Positions 1 through 8,014 are shown, numbered from the stretch's first letter. The stretch is DNA of 28,248 nucleotides from DATFYI01 sp035315125 (GCA_035315125.1 DATFYI010000238.1:1-28248), one strand, 5' to 3'. Translations and numbers: made by a program. The notes: generated by a model not told the origin, from the letters alone.

Positions 1-1212
1 GAGGCCGGCAGAGTCGAGCTGGATGCTCCGGTTCAACGCTACCTGCCCTGGTTTCGCGTCGTCGACCCCCATGCGTCCGTCCAAATGACCGTACGCCACC
101 TGCTCAACCAGACCAGCGGACTGCCTACGTCGGCTGGGTGGATACCACTGGCAGATTTCGACGAAAGTCCATTCGCCGCCGAGCGTCAGGCGCGTGCTTT
201 ATCCACACTCAAACTTACCCGCCCGGTTGGCTCTGCGCACGAGTACAGCAACATGAATTACAACCTGTTAGGGTTGATCATTGAAGCCGCCAGCGCCAAG
301 TCATATGAGGCTTATATTGAAAATCACATCTTTATTCCGCTGGAAATGTGCCACAGCTACACCAAAAAGGCTGCTGCCAAACAGAATGGCCTGGCGATGG
401 GCCACCGCTTCTGGTTCTCACGACCGATTCCCACCGCCGATCTACCCCTCCCGCGCGGTTCGCAGGCCTCCGGTCAATTGATCTCCTGCGCTGAAGACAT
501 GGCGCATTATTTGATTTTCCACCTGAACGGTGGGCGCTACGGCAATGTCCAAATCATCTCGCCGGCAGGCATCGCCGAGTTGCACCGCCCGGCCGCGCCG
601 GTCAGCTTCATGGGTGCTTCGCTCGGTCATTACGGCATGGGATGGTATTGCGAGGAACACAACCAGACAAAGATCCTCTGGCACTCCGGCATCGTCCCCG
701 ACTTCGCCTCTTATATGGCACTGTTTCCAGAGCAGAAGAAAGGCTTGGTTCTGCTCATCAACGCCGACCATTTTATGATGAACCCCGTGATAACGGAAAT
801 CGGGTCTGGTTTGGCGAGCCTGCTGGCCGAAAAACAACCCTCTCCTCTCAAGTTTGGATTCTTATTTATGTCGATGCCCGCCTTGCTGCTTATTCCCCTT
901 CTTCAGGTCGTCGGCGTCATCGCTACATTGCGGCAGTTAAGACGCTGGCGCCAGGATCCAAACAGCCGCCCGAGCCGGGAACGTCTGTGGGGACAGCACA
1001 TCCTGCTTCCACTGATCCCCAACCTGGCCTTTGTGGCTATCCCGCTCTGGATGCTGGCCAGCAGAATGCTCGGATTTATGCTGCTCTTCCTGCAGGATTT
1101 TACCTTGATCGCCCTGATCTGCGGCGGCTTTGCCGGGATGTGGGCCTTCCTGCGCACTGGACTAATCCTTAGATTTATGAGAAAGTCCCAGACGCCAATC
1201 AGCATAAGATAA
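1..1212 (+). CDS. Serine hydrolase, beta-lactamase class C/PBP4* family, with C-terminal membrane segments (5' partial)
   Basis: The reading frame is open from base 1, so the gene begins before the window. An internal ATG at 85 is not the start, because the upstream residues LDAPVQRYLPWF are typical of this family. VRHLLNQTSG, the Y-x-N motif (HEYSN, Tyr codon at 244) and the HSG triad replacing KTG (His codon at 682) mark the class C beta-lactamase/D-alanyl-D-alanine carboxypeptidase fold. The SxxK nucleophile motif must lie upstream. After the hydrolase domain (about codon 275) there are three or four hydrophobic segments, separated by a basic loop (RQLRRWRQ). The catalytic domain is therefore probably anchored to the membrane and faces outward. 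The substrate cannot be told; such proteins include esterases and peptidases. The next gene starts 8 nt downstream and is probably co-transcribed. Confidence 0.88.
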   Translation, partial: EAGRVELDAPVQRYLPWFRVVDPHASVQMTVRHLLNQTSGLPTSAGWIPLADFDESPFAAERQARALSTLKLTRPVGSAHEYSNMNYNLLGLIIEAASAKSYEAYIENHIFIPLEMCHSYTKKAAAKQNGLAMGHRFWFSRPIPTADLPLPRGSQASGQLISCAEDMAHYLIFHLNGGRYGNVQIISPAGIAELHRPAAPVSFMGASLGHYGMGWYCEEHNQTKILWHSGIVPDFASYMALFPEQKKGLVLLINADHFMMNPVITEIGSGLASLLAEKQPSPLKFGFLFMSMPALLLIPLLQVVGVIATLRQLRRWRQDPNSRPSRERLWGQHILLPLIPNLAFVAIPLWMLASRMLGFMLLFLQDFTLIALICGGFAGMWAFLRTGLILRFMRKSQTPISIR

Positions 1213-1220
1213 GGTGAGCC

Positions 1221-2555
1221 ATGAAAGTTTTAATTATCTCCGCTAATTCCTTGGCAGCTTCGCCTACCGGACCGGCCTATATCGCCGGCGCAGCACTCCG
1301 GGCAGGGTATACGGTTGAAATATTTGAATGCCTGTTCGCTCAGGATCTTAACGCCGAGCTAAAGGCATGTATCGAACGCTTCCAGCCTGATCTGATTGGC
1401 ATCTCGATCCGGCTGGTACATGCCTATATCATCGACGCGACAGCCCCTTACAACACGCGCCATCTCGATCTGCGCAAAAACGTCAGGCAAATGGTCGATG
1501 TGATCCACCAAGCCACCAGCGCGCCCATCATCCTGGGTGGGCCCGGGTTCAATTACTACGCCCGCGACTGGTTGGAATACCTGAACCTGGATCATGGAAT
1601 CCGCGGTGAAGCCGATTTTTCCTTTCCTCTCTATCTTGAGCGGCTCGAAAAGTGCGGGGACCTTTCCAATGTGCCGGGTATTATCCTCCGACAGGATGGA
1701 CAATTTCATAAAGCTCCACGATATCTGGTCGAGAACTTGGATGAAACTGCATATCCGGCTTACGAGCTGCTTGACCTGGAATGCTACAAACAACACGGTA
1801 TTTCCCCTGGCATCCTGACGAAACGCGGCTGTGCTTTCCAATGCACTTACTGTCCGTACCGGTCACTGGAAGGAGCCAGGTACCGGCTCAAATCTCCGGC
1901 GTGGGTGGTAAATGAGGTTGAACTCATTCAGGGGCTGACCTCTCCTAAAATGATCATGTTTTGCGAGAACAACTTCAATATACCAAAATTCCACGCCGAG
2001 GCAATCTGCAAGGAGATCATCGCCCGAAAAGCGAATGTCCATTGGGGCACTGGTGACTTACGCCCCATGGGCATCACGAAAGATTTCTGCCAGCTAATGA
2101 AAGAATCAGGCTGCATCTACCTAAACTTGTCGATTGAGAGCGCATCCAAGGATATGCTACGACGAATGCGCCGCGGGTACACCGTCGCCGATGTGGAAAA
2201 ATCCCTGGTGCACCTGGAAAAAGCTGGTATCCCGTTTGGCGCTTCGCTGATGATTGGCGCGCTGGGGGAAACACCCGAAACTGTAACTGAATGACTTGCA
2301 TTGCTCGACCGCTTCTCAATCCCATTAGGAACCTGGGTGACCATTGGCATCTGTTTGTGGACGCCGCGTCAGGAAGTCCTCACAAACGCCAGACAGGCTG
2401 GACAATTGACGGATGAGCGAATGTTATTCGAAGGCTCTAACTACCTCTCTCCGGATCTTCCAAGGTCGTTTATGGAAAATTTGATCGATACTCTCCGGTT
2501 AAAAGAAGGATTTTCTGTCCAGGTTAACCAACCCTATGCAGGATATCAAAGTTGA
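1221..2555 (+). pseudogene. B12-binding-domain radical SAM protein interrupted by an in-frame TGA
   Basis: An ATG at 1221, behind AAGGTGAG, opens a 357-codon frame ending in TGA at 2292-2294. The same frame then stays open to 2555 with convincing coding sequence (LALLDRF, GTWVTIGICLWTP), so the ancestral protein was about 444 aa. The N-terminal part (VLIISANS, FQPDLIGISIR, PIILGGPGF) resembles a cobalamin-binding Rossmann domain. The cluster motif is CAFQCTYC (CX3CX2C), followed by RSLEGARYR and, later, LSIESAS, as in radical SAM TIM barrels. Methylthio- or methyl-transfer and other tailoring reactions are known for the class; the substrate is not evident. The stop falls where relatives have ordinary helix residues (GETPETV-x-E-x-LxLLDRF). 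This suggests a nonsense mutation, for example CGA to TGA, or a sequencing error. A truncated protein lacking the barrel end could still be made. Confidence 0.8.
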
Positions 2556-3150
2556 GATTTTCAATTACCCTAGACCTAGATAAAGAAAGTGAAAACTGAA
2601 TGATCACCCTCCTGAAAATACCCAATCAACTTCTGAGCAAACCAAATTGATAGTTTTTCCAACCGAAGGAACGAATTTGGCCAAAATTCTCATCAATTCC
2701 AAATACCGGCAGTCGTTCCATACTCAATTTATTACCGAATCACCAGATCAGGCCCATTATTTATTCGGCCGGGATCCAGAAAATGACCGGCTGAAAATAG
2801 CGGATTTTTCTGGTGTATTCGATAAGGTATTAATAATTCAATTTGAAATTAAAACCAGATAGTTCTGGTTATCTTTTTCCAGTTTCTGGTAATTCACAGA
2901 CCGGTCGACATTGAGATACCATTTGCATAATTATTCGAAAATCAACCTTCTAACCTATCTTTCGATAGAAGACAAACAGCTTGTTTTCTTCTTGTCTTGA
3001 CCATTATCCGGTGATACACTTTAGGAGCATTTGATTGGATAAGAAAATGCTCTCCCAGGACAAACATGCCGGAACTATTTGGGGTGGAGAAAAGTCTGTT
3101 AGCCAGTTCATTCAAAAACTTAGACCTATCAGATCCATAGGAATATTTTC
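2556..3150 (+). other. Intergenic stretch with one doubtful small ORF
   Basis: No recognisable gene lies here. A frame is open from 2593 to 2862 (CTG at 2596 or TTG at 2647 as possible starts), encoding at most about 89 residues with no family I recognise and no Shine-Dalgarno. Its composition (SPDQAHYLFGRDPENDRLK) is not obviously random, so it may be a gene remnant. A plausible promoter for the lipoprotein gene at 3151 is TTGTCT at 2992, a 17-nt spacer and TACACT at 3015. Confidence 0.4.
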
Positions 3151-3687
3151 ATGGTTAAACTTCGTTCTGTTATCCTTTTTTCTATCCTGTTGTGTGCGTC
3201 TTTTATCCTGGCCGACTGCGCCGCCGGTAATTCCGGAGGTCTGTCTTTGGCAAAAGCACCCAGCGCCACCCTGCTGCCCTCAGACACCCCCTTTCCAACA
3301 GCCCTGCCAACCGACACACCTTCTCCTACCGTAACCCCCACCCAGATACCCAGCAATACTCCCACCGCAACGCAGACCCCCACTCCCACCTCGATTGTGG
3401 ATTTCAGCAAGCTGAAGATCATCAATATTGGATTTCTGGATAACTGGCAGAGTTTGATTACTTTCCGCTTCCCGGATACAGTGAAAGGCCAATATTTTCT
3501 GATTGTCCAGGACAACAAACAGTACAAATGCACTTTGCAGCCAAAATATCCAAAAAACCTGTATTGCTTCGGACCTCTTACGGCCATTGCAGATAATGTG
3601 GATATCGCCCTCTATTTATACGACTCAAGCACGCCGGTCTACCAATCCACGGTGTTTGTGCCGTATCCAACCTGGGCCCTTCCGTAG
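3151..3687 (+). CDS. Putative exported lipoprotein with Thr/Pro-rich linker
   Basis: The 178-aa product starts at ATG 3151 with AGGAA about 8 nt upstream. Residues 1-22 form a signal peptide (MVKLR, then a hydrophobic stretch) ending in LADC. This is an imperfect lipobox, so lipidation at that Cys is likely but not certain. Residues 35-85 are a Thr/Pro/Ser linker of TPTPT type, common in exported Chloroflexota proteins and likely extended. The C-terminal 95 residues form a compact, Tyr- and Phe-rich domain with two Cys (KCTLQP, LYCFGP) that could form a disulfide. I do not recognise this domain. It is followed by the unrelated deacylase gene on the same strand after 70 nt. Confidence 0.72.
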   Translation: MVKLRSVILFSILLCASFILADCAAGNSGGLSLAKAPSATLLPSDTPFPTALPTDTPSPTVTPTQIPSNTPTATQTPTPTSIVDFSKLKIINIGFLDNWQSLITFRFPDTVKGQYFLIVQDNKQYKCTLQPKYPKNLYCFGPLTAIADNVDIALYLYDSSTPVYQSTVFVPYPTWALP

Positions 3688-3757
3688 GAAGCCAGAAAGT
3701 CTCGATCTATCCAATCCAGGAAACTGAACGAGTTCTTAATCTCAAAGGCATTCTGAT

Positions 3758-4252
3758 ATGACAACCGTATTATCCACTGCAGCTCAAAAAGTACAGCAAG
3801 CACTCATTGCAAGAGGTTTTTCCTATCAGGTTGTTGAGCTTTCCCAAACCACTCGCAGCTCGGCTGAAGCTGCCCAGGCCGTTGGCTGCCAGATAGAGCA
3901 AATCGCCAAATCGATTATCTTCAAGACCCGCCAGACCGCCCGGCCGCTGCTGGTGATCGCCAGCGGCATCAACCGGGTCGACGAGCACCGCTTAAGTGAG
4001 CTGGCTGGCGAAAAAGTCGAAAAGCCGGATGCTGATTTTGTCAGAGAAAAGACCGGTTTTGTGATCGGGGGCGTTCCACCCTTTGCTCACGCCCAGAAAC
4101 TTGAAACTTATATTGATGAAGACCTGCTCAAGCTGGACGAAATCTGGGCCGCAGCCGGCACCCCTTTTGCTGTTTTCAAGCTCTCGCCGGCGGATTTACC
4201 GGCTATGACCGGCGGACGCGTGGTGGCAATAAAAAAGATCCAGCCAGCCTGA
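3758..4252 (+). CDS. YbaK/EbsC-family aminoacyl-tRNA deacylase
   Basis: The 164-aa product spans the whole YbaK/prolyl-tRNA-editing domain. It shows the conserved lysine strand (IAKSIIFK), the LLVIASGINRVD strand, and the glycine-rich loop GFVIGGVPPFAH, where the family positions the 3' end of the tRNA. Family members hydrolyse mischarged tRNAs such as Cys-tRNA(Pro) or Ala-tRNA(Pro) in the cytoplasm. Which substrate this one clears cannot be read from the sequence. The length matches single-domain members (about 155-170 aa). Nearby translation genes (tRNA-Val, thrS, infC) fit a quality-control role. The tRNA promoter begins within 8 nt of its stop codon. Confidence 0.88.
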   Translation: MTTVLSTAAQKVQQALIARGFSYQVVELSQTTRSSAEAAQAVGCQIEQIAKSIIFKTRQTARPLLVIASGINRVDEHRLSELAGEKVEKPDADFVREKTGFVIGGVPPFAHAQKLETYIDEDLLKLDEIWAAAGTPFAVFKLSPADLPAMTGGRVVAIKKIQPA

Positions 4253-4259
4253 TTAAGTA

Positions 4260-4288
4260 TTGCCAATTTATTACAACCCATGTATAAT
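4260..4288 (+). promoter_or_regulatory. Sigma-70-type promoter for tRNA-Val and probably the T-box/thrS transcript
   Basis: TTGCCA at 4260-4265 and a perfect TATAAT at 4283-4288 are separated by 17 nt. Transcription would start near 4295, about 5 nt before the mature tRNA. Confidence 0.8.
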
Positions 4289-4299
4289 ACGGGGCACAC

Positions 4300-4373
4300 G
4301 GGCGGTTAGCTCAGTTGGTTAGAGCGTTGCGTTGACATCGCAAAGGCCGTAGGTTCGAGTCCTATACCGCCCA
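4300..4373 (+). tRNA. tRNA-Val (anticodon GAC)
   Basis: A full 74-nt cloverleaf is visible. The acceptor arm is GGGCGGT/ACCGCCC with discriminator A4373. The D arm contains AGCTCAGTTGGTTAGAGC. The anticodon stem TTGCG/CGCAA closes loop TTGACAT, giving anticodon GAC (valine, GUC/GUU codons). The T arm contains GGTTCGAGTCC. The 3' CCA is not encoded (CCT follows). No terminator follows; a T-box leader begins 7 nt later, so the tRNA is probably cut from a longer transcript. Confidence 0.95.
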
Positions 4374-4380
4374 CCTTAAA

Positions 4381-4640
4381 ACGCTAAGACCAGGACGAGT
4401 AGCCGGAGAAAGGCTTGACAGAAACAGGGAACCCTGGGCTGAAAGTTCCCTTCAAGATCCGACCGGTCAAAACCACCTGCGAGCGTAAACCCGAAAAGAG
4501 CTTTGGCCCCCACTAAGGTGAACGGTTGACCCCGTTATCAGTCCCACGAGATGACCTGTTGTTTTTTAAAGTTTGGGTCAAGCTGGGTGGAACCGCGTGA
4601 GAATTGCTCTCGCCCCAGATCGGGTGAGAGATTTGTTTTT
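4381..4640 (+). promoter_or_regulatory. T-box riboswitch, threonine-specific, upstream of thrS
   Basis: Stem I is closed by ACGCT (4381-4385) and AGCGT (4492-4496). Inside it, CAGG (4391-4394) pairs with CCTG (4486-4489). The 5' strand carries GGACGAGTA, typical of the start of T-box Stem I. Just before the 3' CCTG is ACC (4482-4484) followed by A, fitting a specifier codon for threonine plus the usual purine. The conserved T-box GGGTGGAACCGCG lies at 4585-4597. A terminator hairpin follows, and thrS is next. Uncharged tRNA-Thr should stabilise the antiterminator and let thrS be transcribed. The specifier assignment is my reading of the fold and agrees with the downstream gene. Confidence 0.92.
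4607..4640 (+). terminator. Attenuator terminator of the thrS T-box
   Basis: CTCTCGCCC (4607-4615) pairs with GGGTGAGAG (4622-4630) in a 9-bp stem with a 6-nt loop, followed by ATTTGTTTTT. Its 5' strand overlaps sequence available to pair with the T-box region (CTGGG at 4583 with CCCAG at 4614), giving the mutually exclusive folds expected of a T-box. Confidence 0.88.
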
Positions 4641-4675
4641 AATACAGGCTGTTATTTTTGTGAACGGAGGTTATT

Positions 4676-6472
4676 ATGCCCGAAAAGAAAGAGGAACGCT
4701 ACGAGGATACCTGGATTTATCGTATCCGTCACTCGACTTCGCATATCATGGCCGAGGCCGTATTGGAAAAGTTCCCCGATGCTCAAATTGCCATCGGCCC
4801 CGCCATTGAAGATGGCTTTTACTATGATTTTGATTTGCCCCGCCCCCTCGCACCTGAGGATCTGGCATCAATTGAGGCGCGCATGCGCGAAATTATCCGC
4901 GGTAAATATCCCTTTATCCGCAAAGAGGTCAGCGCTGACGAGGCGCGGGCCATATTTAAAGGCCAGGCCTACAAGCAGGAACTGATTGATGGGCTGCAGC
5001 ACGGCGGTATGGACGAAGACGGCAACCCGTTGACCGGCCCGGTGACCATTTCTACCTATACACAAGATACCTTCACTGATTTGTGCCGTGGTCCCCACGT
5101 TGAAAACACCGCTCAAATTAATCCGGATGCTGTCAAATTGATGAACGTGGCCGGCGCATACTGGCGTGGAGACGAAAAACGCCCCATGTTGCAGCGAATT
5201 TACGGAACCGCCTGGAACACCCCTCAGGAATTGGAAGAATACCTCTGGAAGTTGGAGGAAGCCAAAAAACGGGACCACCGCAAGCTTGGCAAGGAGCTAG
5301 GCCTGTTTTACTTCTCCGAAGACGTTGGCCCTGGCCTGCCACTCTTCACTCCCAAAGGCGAGATGATGCGACATCTGATGGAAAACTATGTGCGCGAGAC
5401 ACAGACGCGTTACGGTTACCAGCACGTCTGGACCGGCCATGTGGTAAAAGAGGATCTGTACAAACGCTCAGGCCACTACGACAATTACAAGGATGTCATG
5501 TTCCCAGCCATGGTCGACGAGAACGTGACTTTTCGCTTGAAACCGATGAACTGCCCCAGCCACATGACTTTGTACCGCGAGATGGGCCGTCACTCCTACC
5601 GTGAGCTGCCCCTGCGTTTTGCCGAATTCGCCACCCTTTACCGCTATGAAAAGACCGGAGAATTGAGCGGGCTGACCCGAGTGCGCTCGTTGACCCAGGA
5701 TGACTGTCACACTTTCTGCACGCCTGAGCAGATTGAGCAAGAATTTGCTCTCTCGCTCAACCTGATCCGTGAAGTGCTAAACCGCTACAAATTCAACGAT
5801 TACCGTGTGCGCTTATCCTTGCGCGGCAAAACCGGTAAATTTGTCCAGGATGATGAAAAATGGGATAAGGCTGAAAGCGCCCTGCGTTCGGCCATGGATG
5901 CGAACCAGGTAGATTACTTTGAGGCCGCCGGTGAAGCAGCTTTCTACGGTCCAAAAGCCGATTTCATCGCTCGCGATGTGCTCGGACGTGACTGGCAGCT
6001 CTCCACCATCCAGGTCGATTTCATCCAGCCCGCCCGCCTGGGTCTGACCTATATCGGTGAAGATGGTCAGGAACACGTACCGGTTGTCATGCATCGCGCC
6101 GTCACCGGTTCAACCGAACGCTTTCTGGGTGTTATTATCGAACATTTTGCCGGGGTATTTCCGGTCTGGCTGGCCCCTATCCAGGCCGTCATCATACCAA
6201 TAGCCGATCGCCATCTCGCCTATGCGCATGAGTTGGAAGAAAAGCTCAAGGCAGCCGGCGTGCGCAGCCAGGTGGATGAACGCGCCGAGCGCATGAACGC
6301 CAAAATCCGCGACGCCCAGAACCAAAAGATCCCTTACATGCTGGTGGTCGGCGATAAAGAGGTCGAGCAGTCCATGCTGGCCCTCAGGCTGCGCTCCGGT
6401 GAGAACCCTGGCCCGGTTACGCTGGATTCTTTCCTGGCGCGAGTACAACAAGACGTTACCAGCGGAGACTAG
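4676..6472 (+). CDS. thrS: Threonyl-tRNA synthetase lacking the N-terminal TGS domain
   Basis: This enzyme charges tRNA-Thr in the cytoplasm. The 598-aa product starts at ATG 4676 behind GGAGG (4666-4670). It begins almost directly with the editing domain. There the HxxxH motif is H19-S-T-S-H23, and the second metal/editing motif is C137-R-G-P-H141. The class II core follows: MNCPSH with zinc ligand C293, motif 2 around YRYEKTGELSGLTRVR, and motif 3 HRAVTGSTERFLG (H473 the likely zinc ligand). An anticodon-binding domain closes the protein. The roughly 60-residue TGS domain of the usual 640-aa enzyme is absent; the upstream frame shows no TGS sequence, so this is not a wrong start. It is controlled by the T-box and heads the classic thrS-infC-rpmI-rplT order. 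Confidence 0.97.
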   Translation: MPEKKEERYEDTWIYRIRHSTSHIMAEAVLEKFPDAQIAIGPAIEDGFYYDFDLPRPLAPEDLASIEARMREIIRGKYPFIRKEVSADEARAIFKGQAYKQELIDGLQHGGMDEDGNPLTGPVTISTYTQDTFTDLCRGPHVENTAQINPDAVKLMNVAGAYWRGDEKRPMLQRIYGTAWNTPQELEEYLWKLEEAKKRDHRKLGKELGLFYFSEDVGPGLPLFTPKGEMMRHLMENYVRETQTRYGYQHVWTGHVVKEDLYKRSGHYDNYKDVMFPAMVDENVTFRLKPMNCPSHMTLYREMGRHSYRELPLRFAEFATLYRYEKTGELSGLTRVRSLTQDDCHTFCTPEQIEQEFALSLNLIREVLNRYKFNDYRVRLSLRGKTGKFVQDDEKWDKAESALRSAMDANQVDYFEAAGEAAFYGPKADFIARDVLGRDWQLSTIQVDFIQPARLGLTYIGEDGQEHVPVVMHRAVTGSTERFLGVIIEHFAGVFPVWLAPIQAVIIPIADRHLAYAHELEEKLKAAGVRSQVDERAERMNAKIRDAQNQKIPYMLVVGDKEVEQSMLALRLRSGENPGPVTLDSFLARVQQDVTSGD

Positions 6473-6502
6473 AGTATCGATCCATAGGTTAAACTGAAAC
6501 TG

Positions 6503-6532
6503 TTGACGATTCCGGTCAAAATGTGGTATATT
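6503..6532 (+). promoter_or_regulatory. Internal promoter for infC-rpmI-rplT
   Basis: TTGACG at 6503-6508 and TATATT at 6527-6532 are spaced 18 nt apart, between thrS and infC. It would let the initiation factor and ribosomal protein genes be expressed without the T-box decision. Confidence 0.65.
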
Positions 6533-6538
6533 CAACCC

Positions 6539-6570
6539 ACTTAAGAGCCCGCTTCATCGACGGGTTAAGT
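6539..6570 (+). promoter_or_regulatory. Leader hairpin upstream of infC
   Basis: ACTTAA (6539-6544) pairs with TTAAGT (6565-6570), and CCCG (6548-6551) with CGGG (6561-6564), leaving a GAG bulge and a 9-nt loop. No T-run follows, so it is not a terminator. It starts near the predicted +1 and may be a regulatory or mRNA-stabilising element. A role for L20 or IF3 is only inferred from position. Confidence 0.5.
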
Positions 6571-6598
6571 CTATGTTTTGAGTCAGAAGGAGAAAACT

Positions 6599-7192
6599 AT
6601 CAGTACAACTAACTTTCGGGTAAATGAAGCCATCCGGGAACCAGAAGTTCGTCTGATTGGACCAAAGGGCGAGAACCTGGGGGTCGTGCCAACTTATGAA
6701 GCCATGCGGATCGCTCGGGAAGCCGATTTGGACCTGGTTGAGGTTGCGCCGAATGCAACCCCTCCGGTTTGCCGGGTGATGGACGTAGGCAAATTCCTGT
6801 ACGAGCGCACCAAGAAAGAACGCGAGGCGCGTAAAGCCCAGACCAAGATCGAGATCAAAGAAATCCGCCTTCGCCCCAAAACAAATGAGCATCATCGCTC
6901 CTTTAAAACCCGGGATGCCCGCAAATGGCTGTTGGATGGTATGAAAGTTAGAGTGACTGTACGGTTTCGCGGTCGTGAGATTGATTACCCGGAACTCGCT
7001 TTGGAAGACTTGAGAGAAATTGCCAAAGAGCTGGTCGATGTGGCCATTGTAGAACAGCCTCCGGCTTTGGAAGGCAAAGTAATGAGCATGGTGCTCAGTT
7101 CGGCAAAAAATGCACCCAAAAAGTCGGCCGAAGCCAGCCCCAAACCCGAAGCGGATCACACAACAACACCTGCCAAACCGACCGCCGGCTGA
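6599..7192 (+). CDS. infC: Translation initiation factor IF-3, probable ATC start
   Basis: IF-3 binds the 30S subunit, prevents premature joining and proofreads the start codon. The N-domain begins at TTNFRVNEAIREPEVRLI and runs to VAPNATPPVCRVMD. A basic linker (YERTKKEREARKAQ) leads to the C-domain (IKEIRLRPKTNEHH, RFRGREI). No ATG or GTG lies in frame near the N-terminus. A TTG at 6578 is in frame but has no Shine-Dalgarno, whereas AAGGAG (6587-6592) sits 6 nt before an ATC at 6599. I therefore place the start at ATC, giving 197 aa. Rare start codons of this class (AUU in E. coli infC) let IF-3 repress its own translation, so the same feedback is likely here. The C-terminal tail (KKSAEASPKPE) is an extra, probably disordered, Lys/Pro-rich extension. 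Confidence 0.93.
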   Translation: MSTTNFRVNEAIREPEVRLIGPKGENLGVVPTYEAMRIAREADLDLVEVAPNATPPVCRVMDVGKFLYERTKKEREARKAQTKIEIKEIRLRPKTNEHHRSFKTRDARKWLLDGMKVRVTVRFRGREIDYPELALEDLREIAKELVDVAIVEQPPALEGKVMSMVLSSAKNAPKKSAEASPKPEADHTTTPAKPTAG

Positions 7193-7276
7193 TAGCGCCG
7201 TTATTCAAAACATTCCCATTGTTTATCCTGCGGTTGTAAAAGCACACCGTGGAGTTTTTTTGAGAGGAGTTTCGCT

Positions 7277-7513
7277 GTGCCAAGGAAACAAAAAGATGGA
7301 AAAGTAAAGCTGAAGACCCACAAAGCGACATCCAAACGATTTCGCTTGACCGGGTCCGGAGAGCTGGTACGCACAAAGGGCGGCAAGAGCCACCTGCGCC
7401 GCCGCAGATCCAAACGCACCAAGGCTTTGTTCGCCGAAATGCTACCCGTACAGGCAGAGAAGATTGTCAAGCGTGTAAAACGTCTGGCGCCCTATCTTGC
7501 CGAAAAGCAGTAA
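7277..7513 (+). CDS. rpmI: 50S ribosomal protein L35
   Basis: The product is very basic with the L35 signature KLKTHKATSKRFRLTGSG followed by HLRRRRSKRTK. It is a structural protein of the large subunit. The start is GTG at 7277, preceded by GAGAGGAG with suitable spacing. At 78 aa it is longer than the usual 64-66 aa because of an extra N-terminal MPRKQKDGKV and a short C-terminal extension. It lies 84 nt after infC and 92 nt before rplT, as in the conserved infC-rpmI-rplT operon, where L20 commonly represses the cluster translationally. Confidence 0.95.
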   Translation: MPRKQKDGKVKLKTHKATSKRFRLTGSGELVRTKGGKSHLRRRRSKRTKALFAEMLPVQAEKIVKRVKRLAPYLAEKQ

Positions 7514-7605
7514 ACGGGGCAATCGTATCCGTTTTTAGTGCGGCCGTTGGGTGTTCGCAACAGGTGGTTTCCACCGGCGCCCAGGGGTTGGCAAAGGAGT
7601 AAGCA

Positions 7606-7956
7606 ATGGCTCGTGTAAAACGTGGTCCGCATAATCACCTGCGCCACCAAAAAGTATTGAAGATGAATAAGGGCTACTTTGGCTCTCGGCACCGTCTTTT
7701 CCGCCGGGCCAACGAAGCAATGCTCAAGAGTTTGTGGTACGCCACTCGCGACCGTAAAGTCCGCAAGCGTGATTTGCGTAAACTGTGGATCGCCCGTATC
7801 AATGCCGCAGCTCGTTTGAATGGCATAAGCTACAGCCGGTTGGTCTTCGCCATGAAAAATGCTGGCATTGAGCTCAATCGTAAAATGCTGGCGAACCTGG
7901 CCGTACGTGACCCTCAGGTCTTCGCTGCTGTCGTTGAAAAAGCCAAAGCGGCCTGA
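7606..7956 (+). CDS. rplT: 50S ribosomal protein L20
   Basis: This is an early-assembly 23S rRNA-binding protein and, in several bacteria, the repressor of its own operon. The 116-aa length and residues such as MARVKRGPHNHLRHQKVLK, GYFGSRHRLFRRANEA and RKRDLRKLWIARINAA are canonical, including the long basic N-terminal helix and the globular RNA-binding C-terminus. The start ATG follows AAAGGAG with normal spacing. The 92-nt gap before it contains a small hairpin (GGTGG/CCACC) that may be part of autoregulation. The operon ends at the terminator just downstream. Confidence 0.97.
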   Translation: MARVKRGPHNHLRHQKVLKMNKGYFGSRHRLFRRANEAMLKSLWYATRDRKVRKRDLRKLWIARINAAARLNGISYSRLVFAMKNAGIELNRKMLANLAVRDPQVFAAVVEKAKAA

Positions 7957-7979
7957 TCGCCGCAGCGGGAAAACTCTCA

Positions 7980-8014
7980 ACGGGGTGGTTGTCTCAGATA
8001 CCATCCCGTTTTTA
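7980..8014 (+). terminator. Rho-independent terminator of the thrS-infC-rpmI-rplT operon
   Basis: ACGGGGTGGT (7980-7989) pairs with ACCATCCCGT (8000-8009), one G-T pair, 10-nt loop, followed by a T-run. Confidence 0.92.

Noticed and set aside
2289..2330. Selenocysteine at the TGA of the radical SAM gene
   Set aside because: The position is not a Cys or redox site in the family as I know it, and no SECIS-like hairpin is visible just downstream.
3035..3334. Open frame of 99 codons over the lipoprotein start
   Set aside because: It overlaps the lipoprotein in another frame; its Pro/Cys-rich end is the shifted Thr/Pro linker.
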